24,378 bases of DNA. Source: Fusobacteriaceae bacterium UBA2433 (GTDB taxonomy: Bacteria > Fusobacteriota > Fusobacteriia > Fusobacteriales > Fusobacteriaceae). The notes below the pieces were generated by a model. It did no database searches. It saw only the letters and a list, made by a program, of their open reading frames with translations, and was not told the origin of the DNA. This document shows positions 7,871-16,359 of this stretch, piece after piece (the stretch's first letter is position 1; each line of letters begins with the position of its first letter). The DNA lies in assembly GCA_002342785.1 (NCBI GenBank), contig DDQV01000171.1, forward strand, positions 54,256-78,633, in the 5' to 3' direction. A program made the position numbers and the translations under genes.

Positions 7871-7917
7871 TGGGCTTCAAGGTGATTTTTAGATTTAAAT
7901 TTTGGAGGAAAGTATGA
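7858..7917 (+). CDS. Possible 19-codon leader ORF overlapping the alaS start
   Basis: An ATG at 7858 with AAGGA eight bases upstream opens a 19-codon frame, MKSLMGFKVIFRFKFWRKV. It ends in TGA at 7915-7917 and shares ATGA with the alaS start codon at 7914. The overlap is the classical arrangement for translational coupling. The peptide is basic and aromatic and has no alanine codon, so simple alanine attenuation is not suggested. The alaS Shine-Dalgarno sequence lies inside this frame. The frame may be fortuitous, since it also ends in TGA, which no recognised gene here uses as a stop. Confidence 0.3.
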   Translation: MKSLMGFKVIFRFKFWRKV

Positions 7918-10550
7918 ATAATTTAACAGGAAATGAAATTAGAAAAAAATTCATAGAATTTTTTGAAGGAAAACAGCATAAGCACTATGAAAGTGCATCA
8001 TTAATACCAGATGATCCAACATTATTATTAACAGTAGCAGGGATGGTACCTTTTAAACCATATTTTTTAGGACAAAAAGAAGCTCCTACATCTAAGATTG
8101 TTACTTATCAAAAATGTATTAGAACTAATGATTTAGAAAATGTTGGAAGAACTGCGAGACATCATACTTTTTTTGAGATGTTAGGAAATTTTTCATTTGG
8201 AGATTATTTTAAAGAGGAAGCTATAGCTTGGTCTTGGGAATTTATCACAGATATATTAAAATTAGATTCAGAAAAATTATGGATATCTGTATTTACAACA
8301 GATGATGAAGCTGAGGAAATTTGGAATAAAAAAATTGGTGTACCTATGGAAAGAATAGTAAGGTTAGGAGAAGACGATAACTGGTGGTCAGCGGGACCAG
8401 TTGGATCTTGTGGACCTTGTAGTGAAATTCATGTAGACCTAGGAATAGAGTATGGAGGAGATGAAAACTCTAAATTAGGAGATGAAGGGACAGACGATAG
8501 ATTTATTGAGATATGGAACTTAGTATTTACTGAATACAATAGAATGGAAGATGGATCGTTAGAACCATTACCTAAAAAAAATATAGATACAGGAGCAGGA
8601 CTTGAAAGAGTAGTTGCAATGGTTCAAAAAAAAGCTAATAATTTTGAAACAGATCTTATTTTTCCTATTATAGAAAAAGCAGGAGAATTAACAAATACTC
8701 AATATACCTTTGGAAAAAATAATAGAAATGATTTTTCATTAAAGGTAATTGCAGATCATATAAGAGCTATTACATTTATGATAAGTGATGGGATACTACC
8801 TTCTAATGAGGGAAGAGGATATGTTCTTAGAAGAATATTAAGACGTGCAGTAAGACACGGTAGGATATTAGGAAATAAAGAAAATTTCTTATATAAATTA
8901 GTGAACATAGTTATAAAATTAATGGGTGAAGCTTATCCTGATATCATAAAAAATAAAGATCATATTGTTAAAATGGTCAGGATTGAAGAGGAAAAATTTT
9001 CAACAACATTAGATCAAGGAATGATTATTGCATTAGATGAAATTAAAAAAACCAAAGCTGAAAATTTAAATAAAGATAATATAGAATTAGATGCTAGTGT
9101 GGTATTTAAATTGTATGATACTTTTGGATTTCCATATGAACTTACAGAGGAAATTTGTGAGGAGGAAGGGGTAGTTATATCCCGTGAAGATTATCTTTTA
9201 AAGATGGAGGAACAAAGAGAAAGAGCTAGATCATCTAGAGAGATAGTAAAGGAAGCTGGACAGGATCTATTTATAGAAGAATTTTTTGATAAATATGGAA
9301 AAACGGATTTCGTCGGTTATGAATTATTTGAGACCAAAGCTAAAATATTAGATGTAAAAGATAATGATGAAGGAAGTTATACAATTATTTTTGATAAGAC
9401 TCCGTTTTATGCTGAATCAGGCGGACAAGCTTCTGATAGTGGTAAAATAATTGGAGAAGAAATTTTTGGAACTGTTATAGATGTAAGAAAACAAAAAGAT
9501 ATATTTATTCATACTGTTAAAATGGCAGAGGGTGGAAATAAATTAAAAAAAGGTTTAGAATTAGATCTATCTATCAACAAACATAGAAGAATTGAGATAA
9601 AAAGAAACCATACAGCAACACATATATTACATAAAGCTTTAAAAGAAGTTCTTGGAGATCATGTGCAACAGGCAGGATCTTTAGTATCACAAGATAGATT
9701 AAGATTTGATTTTACCCATTATGAAGCTACTACAAGAGACCAGATAAAAGAAGTAGAAAAAATTGTAAATGAGCAAATTTTTAGAAATGTTTCTTTGAAG
9801 ATAGGAAACTTCTCCATGGATGAAGCTAAAGAAAAAGGTGCTACAATGTTATTTGGAGATAAATATGGAAGTAAAGTAAGGATTGTAGAAATACCAGGAT
9901 TCTCTATGGAACTATGTGGGGGAACTCATGTAGAAAGAACTGGAGAAATTGGATTATTTAATATATTGACCGAAACTGGAATTGCTGCAGGTGTAAGAAG
10001 AATTGAAGCAACTACAGGATTTACTTCATATAAAATAGTAAATGAGATGGAAGATGGGATAATTGAGTTAGCTAAAATTTTAAAATCAGATCCTTATCAT
10101 GGACATTTAATTGCTAAAGCAAGTAAAATTGTAGAGGAATTAAAAGAAGTAAATAAAGAAGTTGAGGTACTTAAATCTAAATTAGCAGGATATGAAGCTA
10201 ATTTATTATTTGATAATGTAGAGGAGATCAACGGTACAAAAGTTTTAATTGCTGGGTTTAAAGGTAAAGAAGCTGGAGGACTACGTGAAATTGTAGATAA
10301 AGCTAAAGATAAATTAGGTGATTGTGTAGTGGTATTAGGAACAGATAATGGAAAAGCTGTATTTGCTGTAGGAGTAACTAAAGGTCTTATGGGAAAAATA
10401 AAAGCTGGAGATTTAGTTCGTGAAATTGCTAAAATTGCTGATGGAAATGGTGGAGGAAGACCAGATTTTGCCCAAGCAGGGGGAAAAAATGGAAACAAAG
10501 TTTCAGAAGCTTTAGAAAAAGCACGAACTATATTAGTAGAAAAATTATAA
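7914..10550 (+). CDS. alaS: Alanine--tRNA ligase
   Basis: Class II synthetase that charges tRNA-Ala and edits mischarged Ser and Gly. The protein has 878 residues, standard for bacterial AlaRS. The N-terminal catalytic core shows TVAGMVPFKPYFLG, YQKCIRTNDLENVG and RHHTFFEMLGNFSFGDYF. The editing domain has HTATH with H566 and H570 and CGGTH with C668 and H672, the zinc ligands. The C-Ala domain ends with GNGGGRPDFAQAGG near the C-terminus. The ATG at 7914 follows GGAGG at a good distance; an upstream in-frame TTG overlaps the binding site. It is followed by ruvX, a common pairing. All expected active-site motifs are present. Confidence 0.98.
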   Translation: MNNLTGNEIRKKFIEFFEGKQHKHYESASLIPDDPTLLLTVAGMVPFKPYFLGQKEAPTSKIVTYQKCIRTNDLENVGRTARHHTFFEMLGNFSFGDYFKEEAIAWSWEFITDILKLDSEKLWISVFTTDDEAEEIWNKKIGVPMERIVRLGEDDNWWSAGPVGSCGPCSEIHVDLGIEYGGDENSKLGDEGTDDRFIEIWNLVFTEYNRMEDGSLEPLPKKNIDTGAGLERVVAMVQKKANNFETDLIFPIIEKAGELTNTQYTFGKNNRNDFSLKVIADHIRAITFMISDGILPSNEGRGYVLRRILRRAVRHGRILGNKENFLYKLVNIVIKLMGEAYPDIIKNKDHIVKMVRIEEEKFSTTLDQGMIIALDEIKKTKAENLNKDNIELDASVVFKLYDTFGFPYELTEEICEEEGVVISREDYLLKMEEQRERARSSREIVKEAGQDLFIEEFFDKYGKTDFVGYELFETKAKILDVKDNDEGSYTIIFDKTPFYAESGGQASDSGKIIGEEIFGTVIDVRKQKDIFIHTVKMAEGGNKLKKGLELDLSINKHRRIEIKRNHTATHILHKALKEVLGDHVQQAGSLVSQDRLRFDFTHYEATTRDQIKEVEKIVNEQIFRNVSLKIGNFSMDEAKEKGATMLFGDKYGSKVRIVEIPGFSMELCGGTHVERTGEIGLFNILTETGIAAGVRRIEATTGFTSYKIVNEMEDGIIELAKILKSDPYHGHLIAKASKIVEELKEVNKEVEVLKSKLAGYEANLLFDNVEEINGTKVLIAGFKGKEAGGLREIVDKAKDKLGDCVVVLGTDNGKAVFAVGVTKGLMGKIKAGDLVREIAKIADGNGGGRPDFAQAGGKNGNKVSEALEKARTILVEKL

Positions 10551-10670
10551 ATTTTTTTTATTAGTAGCTTTAGAAAAAACTTTTATTTTATTCTACTTAT
10601 TAATTTGTAAAAATATAATAAAAAAGTTAGGATAATAATTAAAAAATAAAGTAAAGGAGTTGTGAAAATT

Positions 10671-11090
10671 ATGTATAAAGTATATCTTTCTCTAGATGTA
10701 GGAGATGTAAGGATAGGAGTAGCTAAATCTGATATAATGGGTATAATAGCAACTCCTTTAGAAGTAATAGATAGAAGGAAAACTAAGGCTGTAATGAGGA
10801 TAAAAAAACTCTGTGAAGAATATAATACTAAGAGTATAGTTGTTGGAATTCCAAAAAGTTTAGATGGAACAGAGAAACGTCAAGCTGAAAAAGTAAGAGA
10901 ATTTATAGAAAAATTAAATAAAAAGATAGAAGGGTTAGAGTTTATAGAGATCGATGAAAGATTATCAACTGTATCTGCTGATAAGATGTTACAAGATAAT
11001 GGCGTTAAGGGAGCTATAAATAAAAGAAAAACAGTTGATCAAGTAGCTGCTGCTATTATTTTGCAAACTTATTTAGATATGAAAAGATAA
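10671..11090 (+). CDS. ruvX: Pre-16S rRNA nuclease / Holliday junction resolvase-like protein (YqgF/RuvX)
   Basis: RNase H-fold nuclease of the YqgF family. The E. coli homologue takes part in 16S rRNA 5'-end maturation, and a resolvase role has also been proposed. The 139-residue size fits. LSLDVGDVRIGVAKSD at residues 6-21 holds the first catalytic Asp. VVGIPKSLDGTEKRQA lies in the middle, IDERLSTVSA holds the second acidic residue, and KRKTVDQVAAAIILQTYL at the end holds the last Asp. The ATG at 10671 lies 11 bases after AAAGGAG; a GTG at 10662 is only two bases from it and is less likely. It follows alaS after 120 bases of AT-rich sequence with no clear terminator, so it may be read from the alaS promoter. 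Confidence 0.92.
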   Translation: MYKVYLSLDVGDVRIGVAKSDIMGIIATPLEVIDRRKTKAVMRIKKLCEEYNTKSIVVGIPKSLDGTEKRQAEKVREFIEKLNKKIEGLEFIEIDERLSTVSADKMLQDNGVKGAINKRKTVDQVAAAIILQTYLDMKR

Positions 11091-11126
11091 AAAAATTAGG
11101 AAGTTGAAAATTTTATATAAGTTGAT

Positions 11127-11155
11127 TAGACTCTTAAAATAATTCACTGTATAAA
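11127..11155 (+). promoter_or_regulatory. Candidate promoter for secDF
   Basis: TAGACT (11127-11132) and TATAAA (11150-11155) are separated by 17 bases, matching the -35 and -10 consensus at four and five positions. A TG directly precedes the -10. This is the best candidate in the 118-base gap before secD, but AT-rich sequence produces such matches easily. Confidence 0.4.
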
Positions 11156-11208
11156 TTAAGAACTTTGAAATAATTTCGGCTAAGAAGTCGTTGAGGGAGG
11201 CAGGAAAA

Positions 11209-12438
11209 GTGGCAAAAATGAGAAAAGGATATATCTATAGAATAATATTTGTAGCAATAGTTGTACTAAGTGCTGTATGGTTTACAGTTACTAAGCCAGT
11301 AAAATTAGGATTAGACTTAAAAGGTGGTGTATATGTACTACTAGAAGCAAAACCAGAAGATGGACAAAAATTAGATAATGAAGCTATGGGAAGACTGATT
11401 GAAGTATTAAATAGAAGGGTAAATGGTTTGGGAGTATCTGAATCTTCTGTACAAAAAGTAGGAGACAAAAGAGTACTTGTTGAACTACCTGGAATAACTG
11501 ATACAGAACAAGCAATAGATATGATTGGAAAAACTGCACTTATGGAGTTCAAGATACAAAATACAGATGGAACATTAGGTGAAACTTTATTAACTGGTGG
11601 AGCACTAAAATCTGCAGCAGTATCATATGATAATTTAGGAAGACCTCAAATTTCATTTGAAATGACTTTAGATGGAGCAACAAAATTTGCTGAAATAACT
11701 AGAAATAATATAGGAAAACAACTTGCAATCACAATGGATGGAGAGGTACAGACTGCTCCTAGAATAAATGGTGAGATAGCTGGAGGACAAGGAGTTATTA
11801 CAGGAAATTATACAGCAGAGGAAGCTAAAAATACTGCATCATTATTAAATGCAGGGGCCTTACCAGTAAAAGCTGAGATTTTAGAAACTAGATCGGTAGG
11901 AGCAACATTAGGTGACGAATCTATTGCTCAATCAAAGACAGCTGGAATTATAGCTGTAGGACTTATTGCTATATTTATGGTAGTATTTTATAGATTACCA
12001 GGGTTAGTAGCTAATTTAGCATTAATTTGTTTTGGTTTTATTACTTTTGCTACTCTAAACTTTTTTGATGCAACTCTTACATTACCAGGAATTGCAGGAA
12101 TTATTCTTTCAGTAGGAATGGCAGTAGATGCTAATGTAATTATATTTGAAAGGATAAAAGAGGAGTTAAGATTTGGAAATACAGTAATGTCTTCTATAGA
12201 AGCTGGATTTAAAAAAGCATTTAGTACAATAATGGATTCAAATATTACAACCCTTATAATAACAACGATCCTATTTACTTTAGGAACGGGATCGGTAAAA
12301 GGATTTGCAATAACACTTACAATTGGTGTACTTGCATCGATGTTTACAGCTATAACAATAACTAAGGTATTACTTAGAGGATTTATAATATTGTTTAAAA
12401 TAGATAAGCCAATCTTATTTGGTGTTAGGGGGAAATAA
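11209..12438 (+). CDS. secD: Protein translocase subunit SecD
   Basis: Membrane partner of SecYEG that uses the proton or sodium gradient to pull exported proteins through. The 409-residue chain has an N-terminal membrane helix, then LGLDLKGGVYVLLE, the family's first conserved motif. A periplasmic P1 part with NRRVNGLGVSE and SLLNAGALPV follows, then five more predicted helices containing GIAGIILSVGMAVDANVIIFERIKEE, a conserved RND-like region described here by its key segment AVDANVIIFERIKEE. The preferred start is GTG at 11209, eight bases after GAGGGAGG; the ATG at 11218 is an alternative and TTG at 11191 overlaps the binding site. It is shorter than E. coli SecD (615 residues). It lies two bases ahead of secF. 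Confidence 0.95.
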   Translation: MAKMRKGYIYRIIFVAIVVLSAVWFTVTKPVKLGLDLKGGVYVLLEAKPEDGQKLDNEAMGRLIEVLNRRVNGLGVSESSVQKVGDKRVLVELPGITDTEQAIDMIGKTALMEFKIQNTDGTLGETLLTGGALKSAAVSYDNLGRPQISFEMTLDGATKFAEITRNNIGKQLAITMDGEVQTAPRINGEIAGGQGVITGNYTAEEAKNTASLLNAGALPVKAEILETRSVGATLGDESIAQSKTAGIIAVGLIAIFMVVFYRLPGLVANLALICFGFITFATLNFFDATLTLPGIAGIILSVGMAVDANVIIFERIKEELRFGNTVMSSIEAGFKKAFSTIMDSNITTLIITTILFTLGTGSVKGFAITLTIGVLASMFTAITITKVLLRGFIILFKIDKPILFGVRGK

Positions 12439-12440
12439 TA

Positions 12441-13331
12441 GTGAAAATAAAAATAATTGAAAATAGAAAAAAATTCTTTACACTCTCAACTATATTAGTT
12501 GGGTTAGCTTTAATTTCATTGGTATTTAAAGGAATAAATTATGGTCTTGATTTTAGTGGTGGAAATTTAATTCAAGTTAAATTTGAAAAAACTATAGAAT
12601 TGAAAGAATTAAATCCAATATTAGATTTGATTTCTAAAGAGATACCACAATTAGATAACAACAGTAGAAAAGTACAAGTTTCTGATGGAAATGTAGTTAT
12701 TGTTAGAACGCCAGAGATGAGTGAAGATGTAAAAAATAATTTTATGAAAGATTTAGAAGAAAAAGTTGGAAAATATGATCTATTGAGATCAGATAAAGTT
12801 GGTGCTTCTGTAGGAGAGGAATTAAAAAGTTCAGCAATAACAGCTTTATTAGTTGGATTAGTTTTAATAGTTGGGTATATTACAATTAGATTTGAATTTA
12901 AATTTGCACTAGCAGCAGTAATAGCTCTTTTTCATGATATTATAATAGCTGTAGGTGGAATCGCACTATTAGGTTATGAAGTAAATACACCTTTTATAGC
13001 TGCAGTTTTAACTATCTTAGGGTATTCTATAAATGATACGATAGTGGTGTTTGATAGGATCAGAGAAGTTATGAAAAAGAAAAAAGAAAGTACGTTAGAA
13101 GAAGCTATCGACTTGAGTATAAATCAAACTTTAACAAGATCAATCAATACTTCATTTACAACATTTTTAGCTATATTAGCTATCTTAATATTTGGAGGTG
13201 CTAGTTTAAAAGTATTTATTACAACTTTATTAATAGGAGTATTAATAGGAACATACTCATCTATATTTTTAGCAAGTCCAATTATTTACTTGTTAGATAA
13301 GGATAAAAAACTAGAGGAAAATGTTAAATAA
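12441..13331 (+). CDS. secF: Protein translocase subunit SecF
   Basis: Second half of the SecDF export motor, 296 residues with six predicted membrane helices. The first helix is followed by GINYGLDFSGGNLIQVKF, the SecF counterpart of the SecD DLKGG motif. The membrane part carries LTILGYSINDTIVVFDRIRE and NQTLTRSINTSFTT, both diagnostic. The start codon is GTG with an AGGGGGA-type site nine bases upstream, two bases after the secD stop, so coupled translation is likely. The C-terminus is short and charged. It is followed by an intrinsic terminator. Confidence 0.96.
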   Translation: MKIKIIENRKKFFTLSTILVGLALISLVFKGINYGLDFSGGNLIQVKFEKTIELKELNPILDLISKEIPQLDNNSRKVQVSDGNVVIVRTPEMSEDVKNNFMKDLEEKVGKYDLLRSDKVGASVGEELKSSAITALLVGLVLIVGYITIRFEFKFALAAVIALFHDIIIAVGGIALLGYEVNTPFIAAVLTILGYSINDTIVVFDRIREVMKKKKESTLEEAIDLSINQTLTRSINTSFTTFLAILAILIFGGASLKVFITTLLIGVLIGTYSSIFLASPIIYLLDKDKKLEENVK

Positions 13332-13388
13332 AATAATTTTTTAATCTCTAAATAGATTCTAAAAAAAAATTAAATATAGATTTAAAGG

Positions 13389-13430
13389 AAAGGCTGATTC
13401 AATATAAATTGAATGAGTCTTTTCTCTTTT
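13389..13430 (+). terminator. Intrinsic terminator after secDF
   Basis: AAAGGCT (13389-13395) pairs with AGTCTTT (13416-13422) with one G-U. After a G-G mismatch, ATTCAAT (13397-13403) pairs perfectly with ATTGAAT (13408-13414) around the tetraloop ATAA. A T-rich run (TTTTCTCTTTT) follows directly. Confidence 0.7.
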
Positions 13431-13464
13431 AAAAAAAAATTATAAAAATTAAAATAGCAGTTTG

Positions 13465-13473
13465 TGTTATAAT
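13465..13473 (+). promoter_or_regulatory. Extended -10 promoter for the rlmI-like to rodA cluster
   Basis: TGTTATAAT is a perfect TGnTATAAT element just downstream of the secDF terminator. No convincing -35 hexamer is seen at the proper distance. Transcription would start near 13480, about 38 bases before the methyltransferase start codon. Confidence 0.6.
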
Positions 13474-13517
13474 TAAGAGTATAGAAAAAATTAAAAAAGG
13501 TTTTGAGGAGATATAAA

Positions 13518-14699
13518 ATGGCAAGAGTTATATTAAAAAAAAATAAAGAAAAAAAGATACAAAATTTTTATCCAAATGTATTTAAAGACGAGATAAAACA
13601 AATAATGGGATCGGTTAAGACTGGTGATATTGTAGATGTATGTGGTGAAGATCTTACATTTATTGGACGTGGTTATGTTGTAGAAAATACAAATGCTTTA
13701 GTGAGAGTACTTACAACTAAGGAAGAAGTTATAGATAAAAAATTTATATTAAATAAAATAAAAGTTGCATATGAAAAAAGAAAACACTTAGATAAAGAGA
13801 CTAATTGTACTAGGATATTCTTTTCTGAAGCTGATGGGATACCTGGACTTATTGTGGATAAATTTGAAAAATATTTATCTGTACAATTTAGAAATTCAGG
13901 TGTAGAAATTTTACGTCAAGAAATTATAAATGCGTTAAAAAAAGTAACAAAACCAAAGGGGATCTATGAAAGAAGTGATGTAGAAAATAGAACTCATGAA
14001 GGGGTAGAACAAAAGACAGGAATAATATATGGTGAGATTCCAGAGAGAGTAATCATGGAAGATAATGGTTTAAAATATACTATAGATATAGTTGATGGTC
14101 AAAAAACAGGTTTTTTTCTAGATCAAAGAGATTCTAGAAAATTTATAAGACCATTTTTAAATTCAAACACAAGATTTTTAGATGTATTTTCATCAAGCGG
14201 TGGGTTTTCTGTTGCTGCACTTGCAGAAGGTTGCGAAAAAGTTGTAGCTATAGATAAAAATCCTTATGCTTTAAAATTATGTCTAGAAAATTATGAACTA
14301 AATAATTTTAAAAATAAATTTGAAGTAGTAGAGGGAGATGCTTTTTCTATGCTAAAAACACTCTCAGATAGGGGAGAAAAATATGATGTAATAACTTTAG
14401 ATCCACCTTCACTTATTAAGAAGAAAGTGGATATAAAAAGGGGAAGAGATTTCTTTTACAAACTGTGTGTAGATAGTTTTAAGATGATGGAAAAAGGTGG
14501 GATTTTAGGAGTTATAACTTGTGCTTACCATATGAGCTTAGAGGATATAATGGAAGTTACAAGGATGGCAGCTTCGAAAAATAATTTATGCTTAGAAGTA
14601 ATAGGAATAAATTATCAGCCTAAAGATCATCCATGGGTTTTACATATACCGGAAACTTTATATTTAAAAGCTCTTTGGGTAAGAGTAATTGAAAGATAG
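13518..14699 (+). CDS. Class I rRNA (cytosine-C5) methyltransferase, RlmI-like
   Basis: SAM-dependent RNA methyltransferase of the RlmI/YccW group, whose E. coli member makes m5C1962 in 23S rRNA. The 393-residue chain starts with a PUA-like domain (about 1-75), then a central region with SEADGIPGLIVDKF. The Rossmann domain follows: GQKTGFFLDQRDSR, SAM-binding LDVFSSSGGFS, AIDKNPYAL, and DPPSL. A cysteine near residue 335 (VITCAYHMS) fits the catalytic position. The ATG follows GAGGAG; an in-frame TTG overlaps that site. A run of nine A's sits in codons 6-9. The gene heads a tight series, nine bases ahead of the CvpA-like gene. Family is firm; the exact nucleotide target is inferred. Confidence 0.88.
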   Translation: MARVILKKNKEKKIQNFYPNVFKDEIKQIMGSVKTGDIVDVCGEDLTFIGRGYVVENTNALVRVLTTKEEVIDKKFILNKIKVAYEKRKHLDKETNCTRIFFSEADGIPGLIVDKFEKYLSVQFRNSGVEILRQEIINALKKVTKPKGIYERSDVENRTHEGVEQKTGIIYGEIPERVIMEDNGLKYTIDIVDGQKTGFFLDQRDSRKFIRPFLNSNTRFLDVFSSSGGFSVAALAEGCEKVVAIDKNPYALKLCLENYELNNFKNKFEVVEGDAFSMLKTLSDRGEKYDVITLDPPSLIKKKVDIKRGRDFFYKLCVDSFKMMEKGGILGVITCAYHMSLEDIMEVTRMAASKNNLCLEVIGINYQPKDHPWVLHIPETLYLKALWVRVIER

Positions 14700-14708
14700 G
14701 AGGAATAG

Positions 14709-15257
14709 ATGTATATAGATATTATAACAGGAATTGTATTGGTTTTAGGAGTGTTAATAGGTTTTAGAAAGGGTTTTTTCTTTGAAATATTATCGTTTTT
14801 TATGTTAGTATTAAATGTAGTTTTAGCTAAAAAATGGACACCTTATGCTTATAAATATGTGAGTAATAATATTAAAATAAATGAAAATGTCTTATATTTC
14901 TTAACTTATTTAGTTCTTTTAGTAGGACTTTATATTGTAACTTCTATTATTTTATCTATCTTAAAAAAAATCTTACCTAAGATGTTTATGGGATTAACAG
15001 ATAGTATTTTAGGAGGAGTTTTAGGAGGATTAAAAGGTGGGTTTATAATTTTTGTATTCTTAATATTTTTTAATTTATTGTCTAGTATGGTTCCAGAGAT
15101 TCATAAATATTCAGAAAGTAGTAAGGTAAATAAATTTTTTCTAAATAATATAGCAAAGTTAGATGGATATTATCCTAAAGCTGTAAAGGAAAAGTTAGAA
15201 GAACTCGATTTTAGAAAAAGCGTAGAAAAACAAATAAAAGAGTATATGTCAAAATAA
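14709..15257 (+). CDS. CvpA family membrane protein
   Basis: Predicted inner-membrane protein of 182 residues with about four hydrophobic segments (near residues 5-22, 25-42, 60-85 and 97-120) and a charged cytoplasmic tail. The opening pattern D-I-I-T-G-I-V-L-V-L-G-V-L-I-G-F-R-K-G-F and the later G-L-T-D-S-I-L-G-G-V-L-G-G-L-K-G-G are hallmarks of the CvpA family. Members were named for colicin V production and are linked to envelope stress tolerance, but no biochemical activity is established. AGGAGG precedes the ATG. It lies between the methyltransferase and lptF with gaps of about ten bases, so it is probably co-transcribed with LPS-export genes. Confidence 0.85.
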   Translation: MYIDIITGIVLVLGVLIGFRKGFFFEILSFFMLVLNVVLAKKWTPYAYKYVSNNIKINENVLYFLTYLVLLVGLYIVTSIILSILKKILPKMFMGLTDSILGGVLGGLKGGFIIFVFLIFFNLLSSMVPEIHKYSESSKVNKFFLNNIAKLDGYYPKAVKEKLEELDFRKSVEKQIKEYMSK

Positions 15258-15267
15258 GGGGTATTTC

Positions 15268-16359
15268 ATGAAAATAATAGATAAATATTTGTTTAATCAA
15301 TTAAAAATGCCTGTATTGTTTGGAATAAGTTTATTTACCTTTATATTTTTAATAGAATTAATGGTAAATATGATGGAAAGTATATTAATTAAAAGGGTAC
15401 CGGTACTAGATATCTTACATTTGCTTACCTATTATATACCTCCAATAATGTCTCAAACTATACCTATGGGATTTTTTTTAGGGGTAATGATAACTTATAA
15501 TAAGTTGACTTCTACTAGTGAAAGTGTAGCTATGATCTCTATGGGGTTGAATTTAAATAAGATATTAAAAGTGCCATTTTTTATGTCTCTAGGGATATTT
15601 TTTCTCACTATTTTTTTACAAGAAAAAATAATACCTGAATCTTTTGTGAGAGCTGAGATATTAGGAGTAAAGATTGCTACTGAAACTCCTTCATTTCAAT
15701 TAACTGAAAAAACATTTTTAGAAAATATAGGAGAGTATAGTATCTATATAGATATATTAGATCCTAAAACAAATCAGGCAAAAAATGTTGTAATCTTCCA
15801 AAAAACCGATAAGGAAAATTTTCCTAATGTTATGTTAGCAGATAAAACTATTTGGGGAAATGGTTCTATGACTTTAGAAGATGCTACTTTTTATCAGTTA
15901 GATAATGATGGAAAGGAAAAGCTAAGGGGAAGTTTTAAGAGTCAAGTTCATCCATTAACTTCATTTCTTTCTGATTTTGATATAGAGATAGATGAAATAG
16001 ATACTATGTCTGTTGGGATGTTATTAAAAAAAATAAAAATATTAAAATTAAATAAAAGTATAAGTAAAGATATTTTACCCTATAGAGTTGAGCTTCAAAA
16101 AAAATTGGCTTCTCCATTTTCTGCTATATTTTTAGGGATATTAGGAGTATTATTTTCTTTAGGACATCATAGAAGTGGAAAAAGTGTCAATTATGCATTG
16201 AGTATGGTAGTTATATTTATATATATAACATTATTCAATGTTGGAATAGTATTAGCTAGTAAGGGAATTATTAATCCAATAATTGCAATATGGTTTCCTA
16301 ATTGTATCTTAGCAACTCTTACAGGAATTATTTATGTTAAAAAGGTAAGGAGATGGTAG
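15268..16359 (+). CDS. lptF: LPS export permease LptF (YjgP/YjgQ family)
   Basis: Inner-membrane permease subunit that, with LptG and the LptB ATPase dimer, lifts LPS into the periplasmic bridge. The 363-residue protein has the family layout: an N-terminal amphipathic start (MKIIDKYLFNQ), three helices in the first 120 residues, a periplasmic jellyroll domain (about 135-255) and three C-terminal helices. TIPMGFFLGVMITYNKLTSTSE near residues 65-86 is the conserved coupling-helix region. R-V-E-L-Q-K-K-L-A-S-P-F before the fifth helix is also typical. Assignment as F rather than G rests on order and wording and is tentative. It abuts the next permease gene with no gap. Confidence 0.88.
   Translation: MKIIDKYLFNQLKMPVLFGISLFTFIFLIELMVNMMESILIKRVPVLDILHLLTYYIPPIMSQTIPMGFFLGVMITYNKLTSTSESVAMISMGLNLNKILKVPFFMSLGIFFLTIFLQEKIIPESFVRAEILGVKIATETPSFQLTEKTFLENIGEYSIYIDILDPKTNQAKNVVIFQKTDKENFPNVMLADKTIWGNGSMTLEDATFYQLDNDGKEKLRGSFKSQVHPLTSFLSDFDIEIDEIDTMSVGMLLKKIKILKLNKSISKDILPYRVELQKKLASPFSAIFLGILGVLFSLGHHRSGKSVNYALSMVVIFIYITLFNVGIVLASKGIINPIIAIWFPNCILATLTGIIYVKKVRRW

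Noticed and set aside
7838..7913. T-box riboswitch in the alaS leader
   Set aside because: The leader is only about 70 bases and lacks the conserved AGGGTGGNACCGCG antiterminator sequence; no terminator hairpin is present.
10097..10498. 133-residue - strand reading frame inside alaS
   Set aside because: It is a shadow of the conserved C-terminal alaS coding sequence, with no binding site and Pro/Ser-rich composition typical of an antisense frame.
10614..10619. TATAAT before ruvX as a promoter
   Set aside because: No TG extension and no -35 hexamer at a suitable distance; the sequence is very AT-rich, so the match is weak evidence.
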